Part shown: positions 7,423 through 15,409 of the stretch, piece after piece | Numbering within the stretch: the stretch's first letter is position 1 | Layout of the letters: every line of letters begins with the position of its first letter | NCBI GenBank assembly: GCA_020860565.1 | Contig: JAJBUA010000049.1 | Span: 1 to 39,806, forward strand | Direction: 5' to 3' | DNA from: Clostridiales bacterium | Lineage (GTDB): Bacteria > Bacillota > Clostridia > Lachnospirales > Lachnospiraceae | Length of the DNA stretch: 39,806 nucleotides | Program-made: the position numbers and the translations under genes | Notes under the pieces: generated by a model | Databases searched by the model: none | What the model saw: the letters and a program-made list of their open reading frames with translations, nothing else | Told to the model about the DNA's origin: nothing

Positions 7423-9621
7423 GTGAGATCACAGGTTGAGATACTGGCACCGGCCGGATCTGTCGCAAGTATGAAAGCAGCGATCAATGCGGGAGCGGAC
7501 GCGGTATATATGGGAGGCAGCCGTTTTGGCGCGCGTGCCTACGCGGACAATCCTGAGGAAGATCAGTTTCTGGAGGCGATGGACTATGCGCACTTGTATG
7601 GCTGCAGGGTCTACATGACGGTCAATACGCTGATGAAACAACAAGAGCTGGATGAATTATATGCGTACTTAAAGCCATATTATGAGCGGGGTGTGGATGC
7701 GGTCCTTGTGCAGGATTATGGAGCATTTATGCGGATCCATGAGCTTTTTCCTGACCTTCCTCTCCATGTGAGTACTCAGATGACGGTGACCGGCCCCGGC
7801 TTCGCAAAGCGGTTAAAAGAGCTTGGCGCGTCGCGTATCGTGGCTGCGAGAGAGCTGTCCCTGGAGGAATTGCGGGAGATCCGTGATCAGGCCGATATCG
7901 AAGTAGAGAGTTTTGTGCATGGGGCGCTCTGCTATTGTTATTCCGGTCAGTGCCTGATGAGCAGTCTGATCGGCGGACGCAGCGGAAACCGCGGACGCTG
8001 TGCGCAGCCCTGCCGTCTGCCTTACGAATGGGAGAAAAACCCGGATAAAAAGAACCGTTACCTTCTGAGTATGAAAGATCTGTGCACGCTGAAGCTTCTG
8101 CCGGATATTCTGGAGGCGGGTGTGTGTTCGCTGAAGATTGAGGGACGAATGAAAAGTCCGCGTTATACGGCGGGGGTGGTCCGCATTTACCGCAAATACG
8201 TGGATCGGTATCTGGAAAAGGGAAGAGACGGGTATTATGTGGAGAAGGCCGATGAGGAGGAACTTTTAAAACTTTTTGATCGAGGAGGATTGACGTCGGG
8301 ATATTATCGGAAGCATAACGGACGCGATATGATTGCATTGAGAGAGAAGCCGGCCTTTCGTGAGGGGGATCAGGAGCTCTTTGATTTTCTGGATCAGCAA
8401 TATGTGAACATGGAAACGCAGATACCGCTGGTCGGGAATGTGCTGATCCATGAGGGAGAACCGGCTCTCCTTACTTTAACGGTATACTGCCTGACAGATT
8501 CACCGGTGAGTGTTACTGTGACAGGAGATATGGTGCAGACAGCGAAAAACCAGCCGATGTCAGAAGAACAGATTCGCAGACAATTGAACAGGACCGGAAA
8601 CTCACGATTTTATTTTGAAAGTTTCACCTGTGACCAACAGGGATCCTGTTTTTTGCCGATGCAGGCACTGAATGAGCTGAGGCGGACGGGGATGAGTGCG
8701 ATTACCGAAGAATTGTTAAGGCCATACCGGAGGTCCGTGCCTCTCGCAGCAGATACCAGAGACAGGCAGGATTTGAGAAGTCCTGAAGGGTTACATTTGC
8801 GGAAATCAGCGCCGCGTCTTCATGTCTCTCTGGAAGAATTGCGGGGACTGGATACGGTACTCGGACACAGGGAGGTGTCAGAGATCTATCTGGATGCCTG
8901 TGAAATCGGGGAGGATTTGTGGTCGGATACGGTAAAAGCGTGTCACAGCGCGGGGAAGTCCTGCGCGCTTATGCTGCCGCAGATTTTCCGCACGGAGGCC
9001 CGGGATTATTTCCTTCTTCATGAGAAAGAACTGAAAGGTGCCGGTTTTGATGCTTTTGTGGTGCGCTCTCTGGAGGAACCGGGATTCCTGAAAGAACAGA
9101 GTATCAAGCAACCGCTGATTTTTGATGCCAATCTTTATGCATGGAATCATCAGGCGGAGGAGTTTTTATACCGTGAGGGCGCATCCCGGCTGACGCTTCC
9201 GCTGGAACTCAACAGCCGGGAACTGGAGTCTCTGGGATGCCGGGGCAGGGAACTGATTGTCTACGGATATTTTCCGGTGATGGTGTCCGCCCAGTGTGTG
9301 CAGAATACCGGAAATGGCTGTAACCGTAAGCCGGGACTTCTGTGGATGAAAGACCGTACAGGAAGAATCTTCCATGTACGCAATCACTGTCGTTTCTGCT
9401 ATAACACAATCTATAATCCGTTGCCCCTGTCGCTTCTGGGACAGGAGCAGCTGGTGAAGAAACTGGAACCGTGGTCGCTGCGCCTGCAGTTTACCTGGGA
9501 GGATCCGGCCCGGATGGAAGAAATTTTGCTGGCATATAAGGAAAGCTTTCTATATGGCAGGAAGACGGAATATCCGGAACGGGAATTTACCCGCGGACAT
9601 TTTAAACGCGGTGTGGAGTAA
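7423..9621 (+). CDS. U32 family protein with DUF3656, RlhA-like
   Basis: About 732 residues. The N-terminal U32 domain begins VEILAPAG and AGADAVYMGG. It carries the cysteine cluster of the family in HGALCYCYSGQC followed by RGRCAQPC, expected to bind an iron-sulfur cluster. The central part fits DUF3656, and the C-terminus has further Cys residues (NHCRFCYN). Family members once called collagenase-like peptidases include E. coli RlhA, which hydroxylates 23S rRNA cytidine 2501, so RNA modification is more likely than proteolysis. I favour the GTG at 7423 because the N-terminal family motif begins just after it; TGGAGG lies at 7404-7409, a rather long 13-nt spacing. An ATG at 7348 would put the 7365-7392 hairpin inside the gene and has no ribosome binding site. 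Confidence 0.85.
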   Translation: MRSQVEILAPAGSVASMKAAINAGADAVYMGGSRFGARAYADNPEEDQFLEAMDYAHLYGCRVYMTVNTLMKQQELDELYAYLKPYYERGVDAVLVQDYGAFMRIHELFPDLPLHVSTQMTVTGPGFAKRLKELGASRIVAARELSLEELREIRDQADIEVESFVHGALCYCYSGQCLMSSLIGGRSGNRGRCAQPCRLPYEWEKNPDKKNRYLLSMKDLCTLKLLPDILEAGVCSLKIEGRMKSPRYTAGVVRIYRKYVDRYLEKGRDGYYVEKADEEELLKLFDRGGLTSGYYRKHNGRDMIALREKPAFREGDQELFDFLDQQYVNMETQIPLVGNVLIHEGEPALLTLTVYCLTDSPVSVTVTGDMVQTAKNQPMSEEQIRRQLNRTGNSRFYFESFTCDQQGSCFLPMQALNELRRTGMSAITEELLRPYRRSVPLAADTRDRQDLRSPEGLHLRKSAPRLHVSLEELRGLDTVLGHREVSEIYLDACEIGEDLWSDTVKACHSAGKSCALMLPQIFRTEARDYFLLHEKELKGAGFDAFVVRSLEEPGFLKEQSIKQPLIFDANLYAWNHQAEEFLYREGASRLTLPLELNSRELESLGCRGRELIVYGYFPVMVSAQCVQNTGNGCNRKPGLLWMKDRTGRIFHVRNHCRFCYNTIYNPLPLSLLGQEQLVKKLEPWSLRLQFTWEDPARMEEILLAYKESFLYGRKTEYPEREFTRGHFKRGVE

Positions 9622-9644
9622 AACGCCGCGGACTGGAGATATTT

Positions 9645-10982
9645 ATGATTAATGTGATCATCGAAGCTTCCAAGTATGTCTTGATTCTGCTGATGGCGTT
9701 GTATACTTTCTGGAATTTCAGCTTTTTCCGTGTGCAGGAAGAGGAGCGGCAGAAGAAAATCTCCTACTGTCAGAATGTGGACATGTTTCTCATTCATTTG
9801 CTTGGCTTCCTGATCCTGTATTGGAAAACAGGGGATGACCGCATGGTGATGCTGTATCTGGCACAGGTGATTTTGCTTGCGGCACTGATCGGCTTAAACC
9901 GGCTTTTTTACCCCGGGGGTTCGAGAATCCTGGTTAATAATATCTGTATGTTTTTGTGTGTCGGCTTTCTGATTCTGAGCCGGCTGTCGCTGGATAAGGC
10001 CATCCGCCAGTTTGTGATTGCAGCGGTGGCGGCGTTTGCAACACTGCTGATTCCGCTGTTGATTAATCATGTATGGCAGCTGGTGCTGATTCCCTGGTTT
10101 TATGGAATCGCGGGCCTGTTGTTGCTGATTATGGTATGGCTGGTGGGAAATAACAGTTTTGGAGCGCAGTTGTCGATTAGCGTGGCAGGGATTGCGTTTC
10201 AGCCGTCGGAATTTGTCAAGATATCGTTTGTATTTTTTGTCGCGGCGATGTTTTATCGTTCGAGGGAATGGAAATGTATCGCGGCGGTGACAGCGATGGC
10301 GGGGGCCCATGTGCTTGTACTGGTGCTTTCCAGGGATCTGGGAAGCGCGCTGATTTATTTTATTACCTATATTGCGATGCTGTTTGTTGCGACTTCCGAT
10401 GTGCTGTTATTGCTGGGGGGAATCCTTACCGGCTGCGGGGCTTCGGCAGCAGCGTATCTGCTTTTTTCTCATGTGAGGACAAGGGTATCGGCCTGGATGG
10501 ATCCGTGGTCGGATATTGACAATCGCGGATACCAGATTACGCAGTCTCTGTTTGCAATCGGGACAGGAGGCTGGTTTGGCATGGGTCTGTATCAGGGAAT
10601 GCCGTATAAGATCCCTGTCGTGGAAAAGGATTTTATCTTTGCGGCCATATCGGAGGAACTGGGAGGCATTTTTGCAGTTTGCCTGATCCTGATCTGCGTG
10701 GGTTGTTTTTTACAGTTTATGATGATTGCATCGCGAATGGAAGCGTTATTTTACAAGCTGATTGCCTTTGGCCTGGGGATCGAATATATGGTACAGGTTT
10801 TTCTGACGGTGGGAGGCGTGATCCGTTTTATCCCGTCAACCGGTGTGACACTGCCGTTGATCAGCTACGGCGGGAGCTCGGTTCTCAGCACTTTTATTCT
10901 GTTTGAAGTGATTCAGGGACTGTATATTCTGAAAAGAAATGATGAAGAAAACGGAGAAGAATACGACGAGGAAATGATATGA
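9645..10982 (+). CDS. FtsW/RodA/SpoVE-family peptidoglycan glycosyltransferase
   Basis: A polytopic membrane protein of 445 residues with about ten hydrophobic segments. Such SEDS proteins polymerise lipid II into glycan strands with a partner class B PBP. Signatures are FQPSEFVKI (185-193), an extracytoplasmic WMDPWSD stretch (285-290), the EKDFIFAAISEELG block (327-340) and STGVTLPLISYGGSS (398-412). The usual QPDLGT is replaced by SRDLGSA near 229-235. The final ATGA is shared with the next gene, a PBP, so the pair is translationally coupled. Whether it acts in division, elongation or sporulation cannot be decided from sequence. The neighbouring zapA favours division. Confidence 0.93.
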   Translation: MINVIIEASKYVLILLMALYTFWNFSFFRVQEEERQKKISYCQNVDMFLIHLLGFLILYWKTGDDRMVMLYLAQVILLAALIGLNRLFYPGGSRILVNNICMFLCVGFLILSRLSLDKAIRQFVIAAVAAFATLLIPLLINHVWQLVLIPWFYGIAGLLLLIMVWLVGNNSFGAQLSISVAGIAFQPSEFVKISFVFFVAAMFYRSREWKCIAAVTAMAGAHVLVLVLSRDLGSALIYFITYIAMLFVATSDVLLLLGGILTGCGASAAAYLLFSHVRTRVSAWMDPWSDIDNRGYQITQSLFAIGTGGWFGMGLYQGMPYKIPVVEKDFIFAAISEELGGIFAVCLILICVGCFLQFMMIASRMEALFYKLIAFGLGIEYMVQVFLTVGGVIRFIPSTGVTLPLISYGGSSVLSTFILFEVIQGLYILKRNDEENGEEYDEEMI

Positions 10983-12406
10983 ACAGGGAAAGACCGAATC
11001 CGAAAGCAAATCAAAGTCTTCTGGCAGTAATGTATGTGTTGCTGGCGATTTTTCTATGCATGATCGGTTATTTTGGCTACTTTGTTCAGGTGGAGGGCAG
11101 GTCAGTCATTAATAATTCTTATAATGCGAGGCTGGATCTTTTTGCAGAACGGATCATCCGCGGGGAGATCAGGAGCAGTGACGGACAGGTGCTGGCAGGT
11201 ACCGAGACGGCAGAAGACGGCACAGAGACGAGGGTGTATCCGTTCGGCGCCCTTTTTGCTCATGCGGTCGGTTATTCGAGCCCGGGTAAAACGGGACTGG
11301 AGTCTCTTGCTAATTTTTATCTGCTGAGTTCCCATGAGAATGCTGCGCTGCAGCTGATCAATGAGCTGTCTGACCGCAAAAATGTGGGGGACAATGTGAT
11401 AACGACGCTGGATGTCGATTTGCAGAGGGCGGCGTCAGATGCATTGAGCGGCAGGACTGGCGCAGTGGTCGTCCTTGAGCCGGATACCGGAAAGATTCTG
11501 GCGATGGTATCGGAACCCGGATTTGATCCCAACACACTATCCGAGGACTGGAATTTCCTGATTTCAGGAGATAATACCGATGCGCAGCTGCTGAATCGTG
11601 CCGCACAGGGTGTCTATCCTCCCGGATCGGTTTTTAAGATCGTGACGCTGCTGGAGTACATCCGGGAGCATCCGGATGACTGGAGAAATTATTCCTTTGA
11701 CTGCAGCGGAATCTATGACAGCGGGGAGTATACGATTTCCTGTTATCACAATACCGCGCATGGTCATCAGAATATAGGAGAAGCATTTGCAAAGTCCTGT
11801 AATGGAGCTTTTGCGAGTCTTGGCCTTACTTTGGATCAGGACTCTATGAGGAAATTAACCACACAGCTGCTGTTTAATACCGAATTGCCGGTTTCAATTG
11901 AATACAGCAAGAGTTCTTATGCGGTGGGCAGCGGGGCAGACGACTGGGAGATCTTACAGACCTCAATTGGCCAGGGAAGTACGCAGCTGACGCCGCTGCA
12001 TGTAGCGATGATTACGGCTGCGGCTGCGAATGGGGGCCTTTTGATGAAGCCTTATCTGATCGATCATGTTGAGAGCGAAGCGGGTGAGGAGGTAAAAAAG
12101 TTTACACCAGAGGCATACGGGGCTTTGATGACGGCCGATGAAGCGGAGATTCTTGGTACGGCTATGCGTATGGTAGTGACGGAAGGAACCGGATCGGCAG
12201 TGTATACGGAAGCCTATGAAGCGGCGGGAAAAACCGGTTCTGCTGAATTTGAGACAGGGAAAGAGACGCATGCCTGGTTTACCGGATACGCCCCATTGGA
12301 CGATCCGCAGATCGTGGTGACTGTGATTGTAGAGGAAGGCGGCTCCGGAGGAGCGGTCGCCGCACCGATTGCCAGGGCAGTATTTGATACTTACTTTTCC
12401 CGCTGA
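10979..12406 (+). CDS. Class B penicillin-binding protein (transpeptidase)
   Basis: D,D-transpeptidase that cross-links the glycan made by the SEDS partner just upstream; the start overlaps that gene by 4 nt. The 475-residue protein has one N-terminal membrane anchor (about residues 13-36) and a short ~100-residue region before the transpeptidase fold. The active-site triad motifs are all present: SVFK at 217-220 (nucleophile S217), SCN at 273-275 and KTG at 418-420. It lacks the long dimerisation/pedestal domain and PASTA repeats found in many PBP2 and PBP2x proteins, resembling the shorter PbpA type that pairs with a RodA/FtsW protein. A 16-bp palindrome covers the stop codon. Confidence 0.93.
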   Translation: MNRERPNPKANQSLLAVMYVLLAIFLCMIGYFGYFVQVEGRSVINNSYNARLDLFAERIIRGEIRSSDGQVLAGTETAEDGTETRVYPFGALFAHAVGYSSPGKTGLESLANFYLLSSHENAALQLINELSDRKNVGDNVITTLDVDLQRAASDALSGRTGAVVVLEPDTGKILAMVSEPGFDPNTLSEDWNFLISGDNTDAQLLNRAAQGVYPPGSVFKIVTLLEYIREHPDDWRNYSFDCSGIYDSGEYTISCYHNTAHGHQNIGEAFAKSCNGAFASLGLTLDQDSMRKLTTQLLFNTELPVSIEYSKSSYAVGSGADDWEILQTSIGQGSTQLTPLHVAMITAAAANGGLLMKPYLIDHVESEAGEEVKKFTPEAYGALMTADEAEILGTAMRMVVTEGTGSAVYTEAYEAAGKTGSAEFETGKETHAWFTGYAPLDDPQIVVTVIVEEGGSGGAVAAPIARAVFDTYFSR

Positions 12407-12424
12407 TCAGCGGGAGGTATTTTA
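12399..12424 (+). terminator. Possible weak terminator overlapping the PBP stop codon
   Basis: CCCGCTGATCAGCGGG at 12399-12414 is a perfect palindrome (6-bp stem, GATC loop) containing the TGA stop. It is followed by AGGTATTTTATT, a loose T-rich stretch. Confidence 0.45.
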
Positions 12425-12428
12425 TTGC

Positions 12429-12457
12429 TTGCAACTTTCTTCAAAAAGCGTTATACT
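12429..12457 (+). promoter_or_regulatory. Sigma-A-type promoter for the Nudix gene
   Basis: TTGCAA at 12429-12434 and TATACT at 12452-12457 are spaced exactly 17 bp, about 70 bases upstream of the start codon. Confidence 0.75.
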
Positions 12458-12522
12458 GTATCCGGTTATCAAAAAGCACACCCGGTGTCTGGTTCCATGG
12501 GCGCCGAGCAGGAGGAATTGCA

Positions 12523-12975
12523 ATGATTGAAGCAACGAGCTGTGGCGGTGTGGTTATTTTTCGAGGCAAGATATTAGTCCTTTATAAGAATTATAAGAAT
12601 AAATACGAGGGCTGGGTTTTGCCAAAGGGAACTGTAGAAGAGGGCGAAGAATATAAAGAGACGGCTCTGAGAGAAGTAAAAGAGGAGACAGGTGCCAGCG
12701 CGCAGATCATAAAATATATCGGGAAAAGTTCATACTCATTTAATACCCCGCAGAATATGATCGAAAAAGATGTCCACTGGTATCTGATGATGGCGGACAG
12801 CTACTACAGTAAACCACAGAGGGAGGAGCATTTTGTTGACTCCGGATATTATAAATTTCATGAGGCTTACCATCTGCTGAAATTTGCAAATGAAAAGCAG
12901 ATCCTGGAGAAGGCATATGGAGAATATCTGGATTTAAAAAAAGCGAATCTCTGGGGAAGCAGGAAATATTATTAA
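12523..12975 (+). CDS. Nudix hydrolase
   Basis: A 150-residue protein that is essentially a single Nudix domain. The complete Nudix box spans about G36 to G57 (GTVEEGEEYKETALREVKEETG), with the REVKEE metal-binding core. The preceding WVLPKG is typical. The family hydrolyses nucleoside diphosphates linked to other groups. The form is compatible with a diadenosine polyphosphate or (deoxy)nucleotide hydrolase, but the substrate is not readable from sequence. AGGAGG sits 8 nt before the ATG. It has its own promoter and terminator, so it is monocistronic. Confidence 0.9.
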   Translation: MIEATSCGGVVIFRGKILVLYKNYKNKYEGWVLPKGTVEEGEEYKETALREVKEETGASAQIIKYIGKSSYSFNTPQNMIEKDVHWYLMMADSYYSKPQREEHFVDSGYYKFHEAYHLLKFANEKQILEKAYGEYLDLKKANLWGSRKYY

Positions 12976-13020
12976 CAGACAGAACCGTTTAAGGATGAAA
13001 CAAAAGATGCGAAGCAGAGG

Positions 13021-13046
13021 AAAGACGTTTTCGAACGTCTTTTTTT
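13021..13046 (+). terminator. Rho-independent terminator after the Nudix gene
   Basis: AAAGACGTT and AACGTCTTT form a 9-bp stem closed by a TTCG loop and run directly into more T residues (to 13046). Confidence 0.92.
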
Positions 13047-13066
13047 CAGGTAAACAGGATAGAACC

Positions 13067-13095
13067 TTGAAAAAAAGCAGGAAGTATTTTATATT
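13067..13095 (+). promoter_or_regulatory. Sigma-A-type promoter for the RelA/SpoT-domain cluster
   Basis: TTGAAA at 13067-13072 and TATATT at 13090-13095 are spaced 17 bp. The leader is short, about 25-30 nt. Confidence 0.72.
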
Positions 13096-13127
13096 ATTAA
13101 GAGGATTACCGGAGAGGGTTGATAACG

Positions 13128-14051
13128 ATGGCATCGAAGTTTCGGCAGGAGTTCGACTTGAGGCGGATACAGGAGACGATGAATATCTCCGATAAGAGTA
13201 TTGCCGGCTGTCCGATCTCCGAAGAAGAATTGCGAAAAATTTATTATGATTACAGGGAGTTTGTGCCGCAGCTGGAGAAGCTGCGGATCGAGATACTGGG
13301 TTCCCTGACGGAGAAACTGACGGGGAAGGTTCATTCGATCCGCAGCCGGGTCAAGGAACCGGATCATCTGATTGGCAAGATCATTCGCGGCGTTTACCGC
13401 AATCCGGCTAAATATCATCAGATCAGTGCAGACAATTACCGTAAGATGATTACCGATCTGATCGGGATGCGGATTATCATTCTGGATAAACGGGACTGGA
13501 GAGGGGTCCATCAGGATGTGATGACGATTTACCGGAACCGCCCGGAGCTTTATGTGCGCCGGTCAAAGGATATTCTGGAAAATTATGATCGGTATTCTTA
13601 TCTGGTCGAAGGTCATGAGAATATTCCGGAATGCAGCTATCATGCGGAGCGGCCGGTGGTGTATATCGCGTCAGAGGACGACCGCAAACTTTATCAGGAC
13701 GAGTTTTTGAAACAGGATAACTCGAAAGCTCATTATCGGTCCATTCACTATATTATAAGATATAAAAGTATTTATTTTGAGATGCAGATGCGATCGCTTT
13801 TTGAGGAGGGGTGGCTTGAATTTGACCATCGCATGAAATATCCGAATGACCAGTTTAACCGCAAAAAGCAGGATTACATTACGATCCTCAGCAATCTGGC
13901 GATTGCAGCAGACCAGCTGATCTCATGCTATGAGGAGAGTAATTTCCGGTCAGACAGTGAAAATGCGGAAGAGTCCGAGCGTTATGGCAGATATCAGCAG
14001 GATGACCTGACCGGCCAGGGATTGGAAGAGGAAATGAAAAAACTGTTCTGA
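13128..14051 (+). CDS. RelA/SpoT-domain protein, candidate small alarmone synthetase
   Basis: A 307-residue protein with one RelA_SpoT nucleotidyltransferase domain and no HD hydrolase, TGS or ACT domain, so it resembles small alarmone synthetases making (p)ppGpp. Conserved blocks are visible: SRVKEPDHLIGKI, DLIGMRIII, HYRSIHY (the usual GYRSxH with His in place of Gly), and EMQMRS followed by W and H (WLEFDHRMKY). The catalytic Glu and the EXQXR pattern are retained, so activity is likely but not shown. A glutamate/serine-rich tail extends past the domain. The ATG at 13128 is chosen because GGAGAGGG at 13111-13118 lies 9 nt upstream. The TTG at 13119 touches that site. Two unknown genes follow closely. 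Confidence 0.8.
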   Translation: MASKFRQEFDLRRIQETMNISDKSIAGCPISEEELRKIYYDYREFVPQLEKLRIEILGSLTEKLTGKVHSIRSRVKEPDHLIGKIIRGVYRNPAKYHQISADNYRKMITDLIGMRIIILDKRDWRGVHQDVMTIYRNRPELYVRRSKDILENYDRYSYLVEGHENIPECSYHAERPVVYIASEDDRKLYQDEFLKQDNSKAHYRSIHYIIRYKSIYFEMQMRSLFEEGWLEFDHRMKYPNDQFNRKKQDYITILSNLAIAADQLISCYEESNFRSDSENAEESERYGRYQQDDLTGQGLEEEMKKLF

Positions 14052-14108
14052 GATTTTAGTACAGGAAGGCCGAAAATGGATGGTTTACGGCCTGACGGAG
14101 GAGAAAAT

Positions 14109-14372
14109 ATGGATTCAAAGGTTTGGGAATCTGTACAGAGAGATAAGCTGTTTCACAGCAGAGAAGCCTCGGACGGCGCCATGCGCCTGATGGAGCGGAT
14201 AGAGACTGACGATATGGCGATGGATATCCTGCCGAATAATTTTACCCAGTTTACGGGAGAGCTGGAGGAAAATGAATATCTGTCCTATTGCAGATTTCTC
14301 TCTTCTGCGAACGGACAGAAGGTGATACAAATGCTGGAGGTGTCGGATGAGAGAGAATTGTTTGAGCTATAG
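14109..14372 (+). CDS. Small protein of unknown function next to the alarmone synthetase
   Basis: An 87-residue soluble, acidic, probably helical protein. The ATG at 14109 follows GGAGGAG (14097-14103), far better than the in-frame ATG at 14076. No motif is recognised. It lies 57 nt after the RelA/SpoT-domain gene and overlaps the next gene by 26 nt, which points to a three-gene operon. A partner or regulator of one of its neighbours is possible but only a guess. Confidence 0.65.
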   Translation: MDSKVWESVQRDKLFHSREASDGAMRLMERIETDDMAMDILPNNFTQFTGELEENEYLSYCRFLSSANGQKVIQMLEVSDERELFEL

Positions 14373-14862
14373 TGAAATTGTCAATTATTTTGGGAATGAG
14401 AAGATTGCGGACCGATATCGTTTCCTTTATGATAAGATCACGGAGTATATCGCGGTACGCGGGCTGCAGGATAAGCTGATGATCCATGAGGGGCTTCTCC
14501 AGCAGACCGTGATGGATTACTTTGTGGACATTTACCGGCTGAAGGAATTTCATAAGATTGATAAGGCGGATATGACGAAGATTCTGGCGTATGAGGCTTA
14601 CTGGATTTTACGAAGAAAGCCGATTCTGCCCTTGGCGAAGAGCAGTGAGAGCCGCTTGATTTTTGCAAATGAAGGGTTTGTCACGACGCTTGTGGCGCAT
14701 GAATTTCTGCTTCCGTCAGCGGATGAGCCGCTCAGCCAGAATGAGGAGGAATATATGCTTGAGTTTTTGCGGAATCTGAATTACCATTTCAAGTACCGCA
14801 ATATCGAAAAGCAGAATCTGGAACTGGTATTGCTGGGATTTAAGACAGGGAGAAGTGTCTGA
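14347..14862 (+). CDS. Unknown 171-residue protein in the alarmone synthetase cluster
   Basis: A soluble protein of 171 residues, starting at an ATG with GGAGG 6 nt upstream and overlapping the preceding gene by 26 nt in another frame. The sequence looks all-helical, with many aromatic residues (YRFLYDKITEY, YFVDIYRL, AYEAYWILRR). No catalytic motif, membrane segment or signal peptide is visible, and I do not recognise a family. The ACT-domain gene follows after 57 nt and may be in the same transcript. Confidence 0.7.
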   Translation: MRENCLSYSEIVNYFGNEKIADRYRFLYDKITEYIAVRGLQDKLMIHEGLLQQTVMDYFVDIYRLKEFHKIDKADMTKILAYEAYWILRRKPILPLAKSSESRLIFANEGFVTTLVAHEFLLPSADEPLSQNEEEYMLEFLRNLNYHFKYRNIEKQNLELVLLGFKTGRSV

Positions 14863-14919
14863 CGTGAAACAACGTCTGCATAATACAACATAGATAGAGA
14901 GGAAAGGGAGTAAGTAATT

Positions 14920-15324
14920 ATGTTAAAACAGGTATCAATCTACGCGGAAAATAAAAGAGGAGCCATGCTGGATATTACCGGGATTCTCTGTTCGGAACAG
15001 ATCAACATTCTGGGGTCTGTGACAAATGACAGCGCCGAGTACGGGATTGTGCGGATGGTAGTATCCGACCCGGTTCGCTGTGTGGAGATCCTGACAGAAA
15101 AGGGATATATCTGCAAGCTGACCAATGTACTGGCGGTTGAGGTAGAAGATGAAGTCGGTAATCTGAATCACCTGCTTGCCGCATTGTATGAAAGTTATAT
15201 TAATGTAGATTACGTCTATCTGTCATTCAACCGTGATTCCGGAAAACCCATCATGGTGCTGCATACTGATGGACCGGAGGAGGTTGAGAAATGTCTTCAG
15301 GCGAAAGGATTTTCGCTGGTGTAA
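14920..15324 (+). CDS. Tandem ACT-domain protein, probable amino-acid sensor
   Basis: 134 residues, almost completely two ACT domains. The first begins QVSIYAENKRGAMLDITGIL, the usual ligand-site pattern with a glycine in the loop before the first helix. The second begins near residue 70 with the VEVEDEVGNLNHLLAALYE pattern. Stand-alone paired ACT proteins bind amino acids and regulate partner enzymes or transcription, and no enzyme domain is attached here. GGAAAGGGAG precedes the ATG. A strong hairpin follows the stop. Confidence 0.88.
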   Translation: MLKQVSIYAENKRGAMLDITGILCSEQINILGSVTNDSAEYGIVRMVVSDPVRCVEILTEKGYICKLTNVLAVEVEDEVGNLNHLLAALYESYINVDYVYLSFNRDSGKPIMVLHTDGPEEVEKCLQAKGFSLV

Positions 15325-15330
15325 TACGAA

Positions 15331-15366
15331 ATGGCGGGCCCCTCTCGTTGTGAGGATGCCCGCCAT
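15331..15366. terminator. Hairpin between convergent genes, probable bidirectional terminator
   Basis: ATGGCGGGC at 15331-15339 pairs with GCCCGCCAT at 15358-15366, with a small internal CTC/GAG stem in the loop. It separates the ACT gene from the convergent repeat-protein gene. T-tracts are short on both sides. Confidence 0.65.
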
Positions 15367-15409
15367 CGTATTTGTCGTGTACACAGATAACTGTGCAATT
15401 TTGTTATTG

